Shown: positions 1 through 5,543 of the stretch, piece by piece | Layout: each line of letters begins with the position of its first letter | Numbering within the stretch: the first letter of the stretch is position 1 | NCBI GenBank assembly: GCA_029098085.1 | Contig: JAQXNQ010000135.1 | Coordinates: 1 to 5,947 of the forward strand | Reading direction: 5' to 3' | Source of the DNA: Oscillospiraceae bacterium | Lineage (GTDB): Bacteria; Bacillota; Clostridia; Oscillospirales; Ruminococcaceae | Length of the DNA stretch: 5,947 nt | Position numbers and translations under genes: made by a program | The notes under the pieces: model-generated | What the model was told of the DNA's origin: nothing | Databases searched by the model: none | What the model saw: the letters and a program-made list of their open reading frames with translations, nothing else

Positions 1-300
1 CCTGGCCAGCTTGAACAGCAGACGGCAGGCCTTGAGGGCGTAGTGATGGCCCCGGTACGGGGGATGAACCCGGTAGCCGATGTTGCCGCCGTAGTACAGC
101 TTGTCGTTGTGGCCCAGCCGCAGGTCGCAGCGGCCCATCTCCAGCCCGCTGACCGAGGAACAGATGGAGAAGACGTATCCCGGCACCCAGTCCTTTGCCG
201 GGTTGCCGGGATCGGTGCGCAGCAGCCTGAGGCGGACTTCTCCGTCGAAAAGGCCGCTGGTGTCCAGAAACAGGCTGTTTTTCTTCTTCTCATATCTCAT
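1..300 (-). CDS. GNAT-family N-acetyltransferase, C-terminus cut off by window edge
   Basis: The first 100 residues of an open frame that leaves the window at its left edge. The start ATG (298-300) is preceded by AGGAG at a normal distance. Residues 68-98 hold the acetyl-CoA-binding core of the GNAT fold: a strand ending in GGNIGYRV (71-78), then PYRGHHYALKA (81-91), where RGHHYA matches the family pattern R/Q-G-x-G/x-x-A that wraps the pyrophosphate of acetyl-CoA, followed by a helix. The N-terminal part (MRYEKKKNSLF, then a strand-rich segment) is less typical. The enzyme should transfer an acetyl group from acetyl-CoA to an amine. The substrate (small molecule, ribosomal protein N-terminus or other) cannot be read from the sequence. 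It is the third gene of a minus-strand operon, 18 nt after the sfsA stop. The family call is fairly firm; a specific function is not possible. Confidence 0.85.
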   Translation of the reverse strand, partial: MRYEKKKNSLFLDTSGLFDGEVRLRLLRTDPGNPAKDWVPGYVFSICSSVSGLEMGRCDLRLGHNDKLYYGGNIGYRVHPPYRGHHYALKACRLLFKLAR

Positions 301-318
301 GGCGATTTCTCCTTTATA

Positions 319-1008
319 CTACAGCAGAACCTCCGCGGTGCGGCGGATTTCGGCCCCGTCCGGCCAGACCTCGCAAACCGCCGCCAGCGGCGTGACCCCG
401 GCCCGGCTCACCGCCCGGAGGGTGTCCCCGAAGGCGGGATGGGTGCTGTCGTTGGGCGAAACCGCCCGGACGCCCTCCATCTGCACCACAAAGAGCAGAA
501 AAGCTCCGTATCCGGCTTCGACGGCCTTCTGCAGCTCCAGCAGGTGCTTGACGCCCCGCTCGGTGGGTGCATCGGGGAAAAGGGCGATGCCCTCCTGCTC
601 CAGCGTCACGCCCTTGACCTCCACAAAGGCCGCTCTTCCGTCCTGCTCCAGCTTCAGATCGAAGCGGGAATCGCCGAACCGCTGCTCCCGGAGGATCCGG
701 GGCGCGTCAAAGCCCGGCAGAGTCAGTACGCCGGCGGCAATGGCTTCGGCGGCCAGCTGATTGGGAGCCTGAGAGTCCAGGTTGACCAGAAGGTCTCCCT
801 TCCGCACCGTAATCAGCGACCACCGGGTTTTGCGGGCAGGGTCGTCGTGGTGCTGCAGCCAGACCGGCGTGCCGGGCAGCAGCAGCTCCCTGCAGCGGCC
901 GGTGTTCTTCACATGGGCGGTGACGGTTTCGCCGTTTATCTCACAGCGGGCGATGAAGCGGTTGGGCCGCTCCAGAAAGACCGCCGGGTGGATGTCCGGG
1001 TACCGCAT
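319..1008 (-). CDS. sfsA: SfsA family DNA/RNA nuclease (sugar fermentation stimulation protein A homologue)
   Basis: A complete 229-residue protein, the usual length for SfsA. Family landmarks in order: FLERPNRF (11-18), an N-terminal OB-fold-like part with AHVKNTGRCRELLLPG (31-46), LVNLDSQ.PNQL (74-84), SRFDL (114-118), FVEVKGVTL (128-136) and FPDAPTERGVKHLLEL (144-159). D117, E130 and K132 fit the PD-(D/E)xK nuclease site. The E. coli protein was first linked to maltose metabolism and DNA binding, and family members have since been described as nucleases; the cellular role remains unclear. I chose the start at 1008 over the frame's upstream extension because family similarity begins at MRYPDI, GGGGGAGGA lies just upstream, and the ATG overlaps the previous gene's stop (TGATG), pointing to translational coupling. 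The stop is TAG at 319-321. Confidence 0.95.
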   Translation of the reverse strand: MRYPDIHPAVFLERPNRFIARCEINGETVTAHVKNTGRCRELLLPGTPVWLQHHDDPARKTRWSLITVRKGDLLVNLDSQAPNQLAAEAIAAGVLTLPGFDAPRILREQRFGDSRFDLKLEQDGRAAFVEVKGVTLEQEGIALFPDAPTERGVKHLLELQKAVEAGYGAFLLFVVQMEGVRAVSPNDSTHPAFGDTLRAVSRAGVTPLAAVCEVWPDGAEIRRTAEVLL

Positions 1009-1223
1009 CAGTCCTCCCCCACCCAGCGAAACCGCTCCACCTGCCGCCCGTCCACCACGGCGGGCTCCAGCCAGATGGAGACCGGCCGCACCCAAAGGCC
1101 GCCGTCACCGTACAGGGCCCTGTACACCACCAGCTCCTCCAGCGTCTCGGAGTGCCGGGCCACCCCCAGCACCTGATAGTCGTTTCCCTTGAAATGCCGG
1201 TACCGGCCGGGACGGATTTCCAT
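1008..1223 (-). CDS. DUF1653 domain-containing protein (71 aa)
   Basis: A 71-residue protein that is essentially one DUF1653 domain. It begins with PGRYRHFKGNDYQVLGVARH (residues 5-24), followed by SETLEELVVYRALYGDGGLW (25-44) and VRPVSIWLE (45-53), the pattern that defines the family. The domain is small, strand-rich and aromatic, with no signal peptide or membrane segment, so it should be cytosolic. Its biochemical role is not established; a small ligand- or nucleic-acid-binding barrel is a guess. A very strong ribosome binding site (AAAGGAGG, 1233-1240) precedes the ATG. It is the first gene of the minus-strand operon, and its TGA shares one base with the sfsA start, so the two are probably made together. 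Confidence 0.92.
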   Translation of the reverse strand: MEIRPGRYRHFKGNDYQVLGVARHSETLEELVVYRALYGDGGLWVRPVSIWLEPAVVDGRQVERFRWVGED

Positions 1224-1241
1224 CTCTGCAGTCCTCCTTTG

Positions 1242-1261
1242 CCGGGCGTCAGAGCGCCCGG
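1242..1261 (-). promoter_or_regulatory. Leader hairpin directly upstream of the DUF1653 ribosome binding site
   Basis: A perfect 7-bp inverted repeat, CCGGGCG (1242-1248) and CGCCCGG (1255-1261), separated by 6 nt. In the minus-strand transcript it ends one base before AAAGGAGG. It has no U-run, so it is not an intrinsic terminator. It could stabilise the mRNA 5' region or influence ribosome access. The hairpin is seen; a regulatory role is inference. Confidence 0.45.
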
Positions 1262-1303
1262 TCGATGTTCATGCCAGACGTCCGGTGCGTCCGGTTTTTC
1301 CTT

Positions 1304-1331
1304 ATTATATCAAACCGTGAGAATTTTGCAA
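1304..1331 (-). promoter_or_regulatory. Promoter of the DUF1653-sfsA-GNAT operon
   Basis: On the minus strand, TATAAT (1309-1304) is preceded by TG one base upstream (TGATATAAT), a perfect extended -10. A weaker -35, TTGCAA (1331-1326), lies 16 nt upstream. Transcription should begin near 1297, giving a leader of about 70 nt before the ATG at 1223. Two copies of ACCGGACG (plus-strand 1288-1295 and 1279-1286) sit at the expected start and just after it, a position where a repressor could act. Confidence 0.75.
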
Positions 1332-1412
1332 GGGCAGGGTTTTCTTCCAGAAATCGTCCTTGCGTTGGATGATTTTACAAAGGGAACCGATTACAAAGAG
1401 CTCTCAGCGCCG

Positions 1413-1448
1413 CATTTGTCAAATATTTCTGAATACGATTGACAAATG
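1413..1448. promoter_or_regulatory. Perfect 10-bp inverted repeat overlapping a -35 box: candidate operator
   Basis: CATTTGTCAA (1413-1422) and TTGACAAATG (1439-1448) are exact reverse complements separated by 16 nt. The right arm contains the whole TTGACA -35 hexamer of the phosphoribosyltransferase promoter, so a dimeric regulator bound here would compete with RNA polymerase. The arm centres are 26 bp apart, roughly two and a half helical turns. The left arm gives TTGACA on the minus strand, but no matching -10 lies at the right distance, so a divergent promoter is not supported. The repeat is seen directly; the operator role is inferred. Confidence 0.5.
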
Positions 1449-1467
1449 AGCAAGATTATAGTATACT
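1439..1467 (+). promoter_or_regulatory. Near-consensus sigma-A promoter of the phosphoribosyltransferase gene
   Basis: TTGACA (1439-1444), a 17-nt spacer, then TATACT (1462-1467): 6/6 and 5/6 matches to the housekeeping consensus at the optimal spacing. Transcription should begin near 1474, giving a leader of about 50 nt. This is the strongest promoter in the window and would be highly active unless repressed. Confidence 0.88.
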
Positions 1468-1524
1468 AATTCCATTACAAAGGGTTCCGCTCTCCCGGGC
1501 GCACCTTGAAAGGAGCCTTCCAGC

Positions 1525-2163
1525 ATGGATGCAAGAACCAGAGAAATTCAGTCGAGAAAAAATCCCCGGTTGAGTATCAACATCATTCCCGGCCATTTTG
1601 CCACCAGCCACTCCCATGTCAACTATTATATCGACATGACCTCCATGAAGTGCTATCATCTGATGGCCAAGGAGGCCGCCGCTGAGCTGGCCACCAACTT
1701 CACCAGCACCCCCATCGACACCATCGTCTGTCTGGACGGCTGTGAGATTGTGGGCGCGTTTCTGGCGCGGGCTGTCTGCAACACCTCTCTGGCTGGCATC
1801 AACCGTAACGAGAACATCGCCGTCATCACCCCCGAGATCAACCCCAGCAACCAGATGCTGTTCCGGGACAATGTGCAGAAGATGATCTGGAACAAGCGGG
1901 TGCTGCTGCTGGTGGCGTCGGTCACCACCGGCAAGACCATCAACCGCGCGCTGGAGTGCATCCAGTACTACGGCGGAAAAACGGCCGGCATCTGCGCCAT
2001 CTTCAGCGCGGTGGACAAGGTGCGGGACACCCCGATCACCAGCCTGTTCGACACCCAGGATCTCCCCGACTACAAGATCTATCACAGCAGCGACTGCCCG
2101 CTCTGTCAGGCCGGCGCCAAGATGGACGCCATCATCAACAGCTACGGTTATTCCAAGCTTTAA
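1525..2163 (+). CDS. Orotate phosphoribosyltransferase-like protein (type I PRTase fold) with altered PRPP loop
   Basis: A 212-residue protein with AAAGGAG upstream of the ATG. It resembles proteins annotated in Clostridia as orotate phosphoribosyltransferase. Visible parts: IIPGHFATSHSHVNYYID (20-37), a Rossmann-like strand and turn DTIVCLDGCEIVGAFLA (65-81), the PRPP-loop segment VLLLVASVTTGKT (126-138), and a C-terminal DCPLC (190-194) followed by MDAIINSYGYSKL. Type I PRTases normally carry two adjacent acidic residues before the TTG turn (as in VxxxDDVxTTGGT); here they are A131-S132, and the second Gly of TTGG is K137. True orotate-PRPP activity is therefore uncertain, and a nucleotide-binding or regulatory role is possible. 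I give no pyrE symbol: the fold is clear, the reaction is not. It is transcribed alone from a strong promoter and ends at a shared terminator. Confidence 0.82.
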   Translation: MDARTREIQSRKNPRLSINIIPGHFATSHSHVNYYIDMTSMKCYHLMAKEAAAELATNFTSTPIDTIVCLDGCEIVGAFLARAVCNTSLAGINRNENIAVITPEINPSNQMLFRDNVQKMIWNKRVLLLVASVTTGKTINRALECIQYYGGKTAGICAIFSAVDKVRDTPITSLFDTQDLPDYKIYHSSDCPLCQAGAKMDAIINSYGYSKL

Positions 2164-2184
2164 TCTGTTCTTCCTCCCCTTCAC

Positions 2185-2220
2185 ATAAAGGCCGCCTGCG
2201 ATCCTGCGGGCGGCCTTTAT
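2185..2220. terminator. Bidirectional intrinsic terminator between convergent genes
   Basis: A perfect 12-bp inverted repeat, ATAAAGGCCGCC (2185-2196) and GGCGGCCTTTAT (2209-2220). Inner G-C and G-T pairs can extend it around a 4-nt ATCC loop. Each strand reads as a GC-rich stem ending in CCTTTAT, so it can serve the plus-strand PRTase gene (stop 21 nt before) and the minus-strand HAD gene (stop 50 nt away). The U-runs are short (UUUAU), so efficiency may be moderate. Confidence 0.85.
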
Positions 2221-2270
2221 GCATCGGTTCAGTTTATTTCTCACCCGTACGGCATCGGTGCCGCGGCTGT

Positions 2271-3074
2271 TCACAGCATGTACCGGCGCACCGCCTCGGC
2301 CACTCCGTCCTCGTCATTGGAGAGGGTGACCGCATCGGCGACCTCCAGAACGGCGGGATTGGCGTTGGCCATGGCCACCCCCAGACCGGCGAAGGCGACC
2401 ATTGACACGTCGTTGAAGCCGTCGCCGCAGGCGGCCAGCTGCTGCCGGATCAGGCCCAGATGGCGCAGCAGCTGCTCCAGGGTTCTGGCCTTGTCCACCC
2501 CTTTGGGCATGATCTCCAGAAAATACGGCTCGGAGCGGTAGACGCTCAGGTCGGGCAGCGCCTCCCGGATCAGGGGCTCGATGACGGCCATGTGATCCCC
2601 GTCGCCGGTCATCAGGCACTTGGGCACCAATCCGGTGACGGCTGCGGCAAAGTCCTCCGCCCGGCGGCAGGGAATCCCGTTGACCCGGCACTCGATGCCG
2701 ATATAGGGATCCTCCGGCGTTTCGGTGAGGACGGCGCCGTCCAGATAGGTGAGCACCCCTACGCCGTGCTGTCTGGCCAGACCGGCGATGACCGGAATCC
2801 GATCGGGAGGAAGGGTCTGCTGCCAGAGGATCTCCCCCGCCGCCAGATCCAGCACCCGTGCGCCGTTGAAGGCCAGCACAAAGCCGCCGTACTCCTGCAT
2901 CTGCAGCTCCCGGGCCAGATGCAGGATGCCTTCGGTGGGGCGTCCCGACGCCAGCACGAGCCGCAGCCCCTGCCGCTGGGCCTCCAGCAGGGTTTCCCGG
3001 GTTTTTGGGGTGATGATTTTCTGGGAATTGGTCAGGGTGCCGTCCAGATCCAGAGCCAGCAGACGATAGTTCAT
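2271..3074 (-). CDS. Cof-type HAD-IIB family hydrolase (phosphatase)
   Basis: A complete 267-residue protein, normal for Cof/YbiV-type HAD phosphatases. All four HAD motifs are present: motif I DLDGTLTN (D9 nucleophile, D11 acid/base), motif II LASGRP (S43), motif III GVDKARTL (K195), and motif IV CGDGFNDVSM (D218, D222, Mg2+ binding). The region between motifs II and III is the C2-type cap that sets substrate choice. These cytosolic Mg2+-dependent enzymes remove phosphate from sugar phosphates, pyridoxal phosphate, flavin or similar metabolites; the substrate cannot be read from sequence. The start at 3074 follows GGAGG at a 7-nt gap. It is monocistronic and convergent with the upstream PRTase gene, ending in TGA at 2271-2273. 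Family assignment is secure. Confidence 0.95.
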   Translation of the reverse strand: MNYRLLALDLDGTLTNSQKIITPKTRETLLEAQRQGLRLVLASGRPTEGILHLARELQMQEYGGFVLAFNGARVLDLAAGEILWQQTLPPDRIPVIAGLARQHGVGVLTYLDGAVLTETPEDPYIGIECRVNGIPCRRAEDFAAAVTGLVPKCLMTGDGDHMAVIEPLIREALPDLSVYRSEPYFLEIMPKGVDKARTLEQLLRHLGLIRQQLAACGDGFNDVSMVAFAGLGVAMANANPAVLEVADAVTLSNDEDGVAEAVRRYML

Positions 3075-3104
3075 CGAAATTCCTCCAGTCGGTTATTCCC
3101 TTCT

Positions 3105-3133
3105 ATTATACCGGAACGGGACGGGGCGGTCAA
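3105..3133 (-). promoter_or_regulatory. Promoter of the HAD hydrolase gene
   Basis: On the minus strand, TTGACC (3133-3128), a 17-nt spacer and TATAAT (3110-3105) match the housekeeping consensus 5/6 and 6/6. Transcription should begin near 3098, leaving a short leader of about 24 nt that is little more than the ribosome binding site. I see no operator-like symmetry beside it. Confidence 0.85.
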
Positions 3134-3159
3134 AGGGCGAAGGATAAGTTTGGCTCTTT

Positions 3160-3560
3160 GGACAAAAAGGACAAAAAGCGGTACAGTTTTCTGTCGGATT
3201 GAACGGAAGAGCATCGCGTAGCGGTAAATGTTGGTAAGGAGAACCACTCGCCCAGCGCAAGCTAGGCGAGGAACCGGCATTATTTACTGTCGGCTCCGCA
3301 GAGCCGACTTCAAATTCAAATCTCCCACGCTGCCGAAACGGAATGCGGAAGCGGTGAAGGAGCAGAAGCGGAGCGGTTAAATGGGAAAGCACCGCAGAAC
3401 GGTAGATTGTACCAAGGGGCGTCAGATATGCGCAGCATATCCGGGAGGCACGCCTCCTACATTGGAGAAATGCGGAAAGGTTTCGGGTTCGACCGGAAGC
3501 GACAGCGTACCGACAGGCAGCGGGCAATCAATGATCGCCCCTACGGTTTGATGGAACGCA
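3160..3560. repeat. Non-coding, hairpin-rich intergenic repeat element
   Basis: About 400 bp with no credible gene. It starts with a tandem 9-mer (GGACAAAAA twice, 3160-3177). It then holds a series of inverted repeats: 3247-3270 (10-bp stem with one mismatch and a GCAA tetraloop), 3289-3308 (GTCGGCTC/GAGCCGAC, perfect 8 bp), 3425-3441 (GATATGC/GCATATC), 3444-3457 (GGAGGC/GCCTCC) and 3522-3540 (GGGCAATCA/TGATCGCCC, one mismatch). The wording, especially the GGGCGATCA-type stem followed by CCCCTACGG and the block at 3410-3460, resembles a dispersed intergenic repeat I associate with Ruminococcaceae-type genomes; that is recollection, not a search. Boundaries are approximate. It could be a non-autonomous mobile element, a bacterial interspersed mosaic element or a structured RNA. 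Frames inside it are open only by chance. Confidence 0.6.
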
Positions 3561-3654
3561 GAGCGTATTATTAAGTCCCCGGGCAGCCCCCCGAACCGGC
3601 AGATCGACAAACCGCGGCCAACCGAAACAAATCCTGTTCTTTTCCCGCAAAATG

Positions 3655-3663
3655 TGCTATAAT
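3655..3663 (+). promoter_or_regulatory. Extended -10 promoter of the deoxyinosine glycosylase-aminopeptidase operon
   Basis: TGCTATAAT gives a perfect -10 hexamer (3658-3663) with the TG extension. No good -35 lies at 16-18 nt (the best windows are TGTTCT or CTGTTC near 3634-3640), as is common for extended -10 promoters. Transcription should begin near 3670. The leader of about 58 nt can form small competing stems, GGCAA/TTGCC (3675-3686) or GGGC/GCCC (3689-3700), whose importance is unknown. Confidence 0.75.
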
Positions 3664-3727
3664 GAAAGACACCGGGCAATCTTGCCGAGGGCAAATGCCC
3701 CCATTTCACCGGAAAGGAGCGACCGCC

Positions 3728-4213
3728 ATGGGCCCCTCTTCCTTCCCGCCCTGCTGCGGCGACGATGCCCGCGTCCTCGTTCTGGGCACCTATCCCTCTC
3801 CCCTGTCCTTTGAGAGCGGCTTCTACTACGGCCATCCCCGCAACCGGTTCTGGCCGCTGCTGGCTTCCCTGCTGCAGCGGGAAGTCCCCCGCACCGTCCC
3901 CGAAAAGCAGGCGCTGCTGCTGGAAAACCGGATCGGGCTTTGGGATGTGCTGGACACCTGCGACATCAAGGGCGCTGCCGACGCCAGTATCCGCCATCCG
4001 GTCTACCACGACATCCCCGGGCTGCTGGCCCGCTGTCCGGTGCGGGCGGTGTTCTTCAACGGCGCGCAGGCCGAGAAGCTCTTTCTCCGGCAGAAGATCC
4101 GGCTGGAGGTGCCGTCCTTCCGGCTGCCCTCCACCAGCCCCGCCAACGCGGCCTTCTCCATGGACAGGCTGCGGGAGCAGTGGAGCGCCCTTCTCCCCTG
4201 GCTGGAGCTCTGA
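3728..4213 (+). CDS. DNA-deoxyinosine glycosylase (hypoxanthine-DNA glycosylase, UDG superfamily family 6)
   Basis: A 161-residue protein. I start it at 3728, where AAAGGAG precedes the ATG and family similarity begins soon after; the in-frame ATG at 3662 overlaps the -10 box and is rejected. Markers: VLVLGTYPSP (16-25, motif 1), FYYGHPRNRFW (32-42), a central GLWDVLDTC segment, FFNGAQAEKLF, and LPSTSPANA (133-141, motif 2 in the position of the UDG H/N-containing loop). Together these identify the deoxyinosine glycosylase branch, which removes hypoxanthine made by adenine deamination and leaves an abasic site for base-excision repair. Family 6 enzymes are reported to use an Asn; N39 in HPRN is the candidate here. 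The protein is cytosolic and short. It is the first gene of a two-gene operon with a proline aminopeptidase, with no obvious functional link. Confidence 0.88.
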   Translation: MGPSSFPPCCGDDARVLVLGTYPSPLSFESGFYYGHPRNRFWPLLASLLQREVPRTVPEKQALLLENRIGLWDVLDTCDIKGAADASIRHPVYHDIPGLLARCPVRAVFFNGAQAEKLFLRQKIRLEVPSFRLPSTSPANAAFSMDRLREQWSALLPWLEL

Positions 4214-4249
4214 CGCTCCCCCACATCACAACACAAAGGAGACTTCATC

Positions 4250-5506
4250 ATGGAAACCATCTATCAGACCCGCCGCGAAGCCCTGCTGAACCGGCTGGAG
4301 CCCTCCACCGCCGCCTTCATCTTCTCCGGCAAGGCACCCATGCGCTCCCAGGACGAGAGCTATCCCTTCGCGGTGGACCGCAGCTTCTTCTACCTGACCG
4401 GCATCGACCGGGAGAACATGATCCTGCTGATGAAAAAATACCCCGACGGCCGCACCGAGGAAACCCTGTTTATCGAACCCTACAGCGAGTTCTGGGCCAA
4501 ATGGGTAGGCGGCCGGATGAAGGCCGACGAGGCCAAAGCTGTCAGCGGCATCGCCGATATCCGCTATCTGGAAGACTTTGACGGCGCGCTGAACCGACTG
4601 GTCAGCAGCTGGCAGGGACTGGGCACCCTGACGGTGGGGCTGGATCTCTGGCGGTATCAGCCCGATCAGACCGACACCCCTGCCCACGGTCTGGCCAAAC
4701 GGCTGCAGGAGCGGTACCCCGCCGTCCGGATTGCTGACATTCGGGGTGAGCTGGCTGCTCTGCGGATGCTCAAGGACGAAAATGAAATCGCCCAGATGCG
4801 GCTGGCGCAGGACGCCACCAACACCGCCATCCGGGCCATGATGCGTCATGCCCGCCCCGGTATGAACGAGGCCGAGCTGGAGGGCGCCTTTGATTTCTCG
4901 CTGGCCTGTCAGGGCGAACGGGAGCACGCCTTCCAGAGCATTGTCGCCGGCGGCAAGCGGGCCACTACCCTGCACTACTCCGACAACAATCAGGTGGTGG
5001 AGGACGGCGAGCTGGTGCTCATCGACCTGGGCAGCGCCCACAATCACTACTGCGCCGACATCTCCCGCACCTTCCCGGTGAACGGACGCTTTACCCCCCG
5101 GCAGAAGGCGCTGTACGACACGGTGCTGGCGGCGCAGGAGCTGGTCATCCGCAGCGCAAAGCCCGGCATGACCCTGGGTGAGCTGAACACTCTGGTGGTG
5201 GACTACTACAAGGAAGCGCTGGAGCCGCTGGGACTGCTGAAGGACGGCAAATCGGTGGGCGATTACTATTATCACGGCGTTTCCCATCAGCTGGGTCTGG
5301 ACACCCACGATGTGGGCAACCCCACCATGAACAGGCTGCAGCCCGGCATGGTCATCACGGTGGAGCCCGGTCTCTATGTGGAGGAGGAGGGCATCGGCAT
5401 CCGGATCGAGAACGACATTCTGATCACCGAAACCGGCGCAGAGGATCTTTCGGCGGGCATTCTGAAGACCACTGAGGAAATCGAAAGCTGGATGAAGAGC
5501 GAATAA
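4250..5506 (+). CDS. pepP: Aminopeptidase P family protein (Xaa-Pro aminopeptidase, peptidase M24B)
   Basis: A complete 418-residue protein. It removes the N-terminal residue from peptides that have proline in second position, using a dinuclear (usually Mn2+) centre in the cytosol. Residues about 2-125 form the AMP_N creatinase-like N-terminal domain (with the RSFFYLTGI strand, 44-52), and about 178-396 form the M24 pita-bread domain. All five metal ligands are seen: D259 (LIDLG), D270 (CADISRTF), H346 (HGVSHQLGL), E372 (TVEPGLY) and E387 (IRIENDI). H242 (LHYS), H353 (DTHDVG) and R385 also match active-site residues of E. coli PepP. AAAGGAG precedes the ATG. The gene starts 36 nt after the glycosylase stop with no promoter between, so the two are probably co-transcribed. 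Family is certain; prolidase would be a less likely alternative. Confidence 0.96.
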   Translation: METIYQTRREALLNRLEPSTAAFIFSGKAPMRSQDESYPFAVDRSFFYLTGIDRENMILLMKKYPDGRTEETLFIEPYSEFWAKWVGGRMKADEAKAVSGIADIRYLEDFDGALNRLVSSWQGLGTLTVGLDLWRYQPDQTDTPAHGLAKRLQERYPAVRIADIRGELAALRMLKDENEIAQMRLAQDATNTAIRAMMRHARPGMNEAELEGAFDFSLACQGEREHAFQSIVAGGKRATTLHYSDNNQVVEDGELVLIDLGSAHNHYCADISRTFPVNGRFTPRQKALYDTVLAAQELVIRSAKPGMTLGELNTLVVDYYKEALEPLGLLKDGKSVGDYYYHGVSHQLGLDTHDVGNPTMNRLQPGMVITVEPGLYVEEEGIGIRIENDILITETGAEDLSAGILKTTEEIESWMKSE

Positions 5507-5511
5507 AGAAA

Positions 5512-5543
5512 AGGGGCCGTGTCCTGTTTGGGGCACGGCCCCT
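5512..5543. terminator. Terminator-like hairpin after pepP, with its T-run on the minus strand
   Basis: A perfect 10-bp stem, AGGGGCCGTG (5512-5521) and CACGGCCCCT (5534-5543), extendable inward by G-T and C-G pairs to a TGTTTG loop. It starts 5 nt after the pepP stop. In the plus-strand transcript no U-run follows (CAGACTG). On the minus strand the stem is followed by TTTTCTTTATT, so as an intrinsic terminator it works better for a transcript arriving from the right. It may still protect the pepP mRNA 3' end. Confidence 0.7.

Noticed and set aside
43..1176. A 377-codon plus-strand frame across the GNAT, sfsA and DUF1653 genes
   Set aside because: Antisense to three recognised genes that have their own ribosome binding sites; no domain in the plus-strand product.
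1224..1524. A riboswitch or T-box in the divergent spacer
   Set aside because: Both leaders are short (about 70 and 50 nt) and contain at most one simple hairpin; no conserved riboswitch core or terminator/antiterminator pair is visible.
1456..2274. A 272-codon minus-strand frame opposite the PRTase-like gene
   Set aside because: It spans the terminator and promoter regions and is antisense to a recognised family; a compositional shadow.
3160..3177. Start of a CRISPR array (tandem GGACAAAAA)
   Set aside because: Only two adjacent 9-mers with no spacers between; a simple tandem duplication.
3093..3527. Minus-strand open frames of 144 and 69 codons in the spacer between the HAD and glycosylase genes
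   Set aside because: They coincide with the hairpin repeats, lack ribosome binding sites and show no domain; similar strings are familiar as false proteins called in this type of repeat.
3422..4009. A 195-codon minus-strand frame overlapping the glycosylase gene
   Set aside because: Half of it is antisense to a well-supported gene and the rest lies in the repeat; no ribosome binding site or family match.
4226..5536. A 436-codon minus-strand frame covering all of pepP
   Set aside because: An antisense shadow caused by G/C-rich third positions; the plus strand encodes a full M24B enzyme with every metal ligand.
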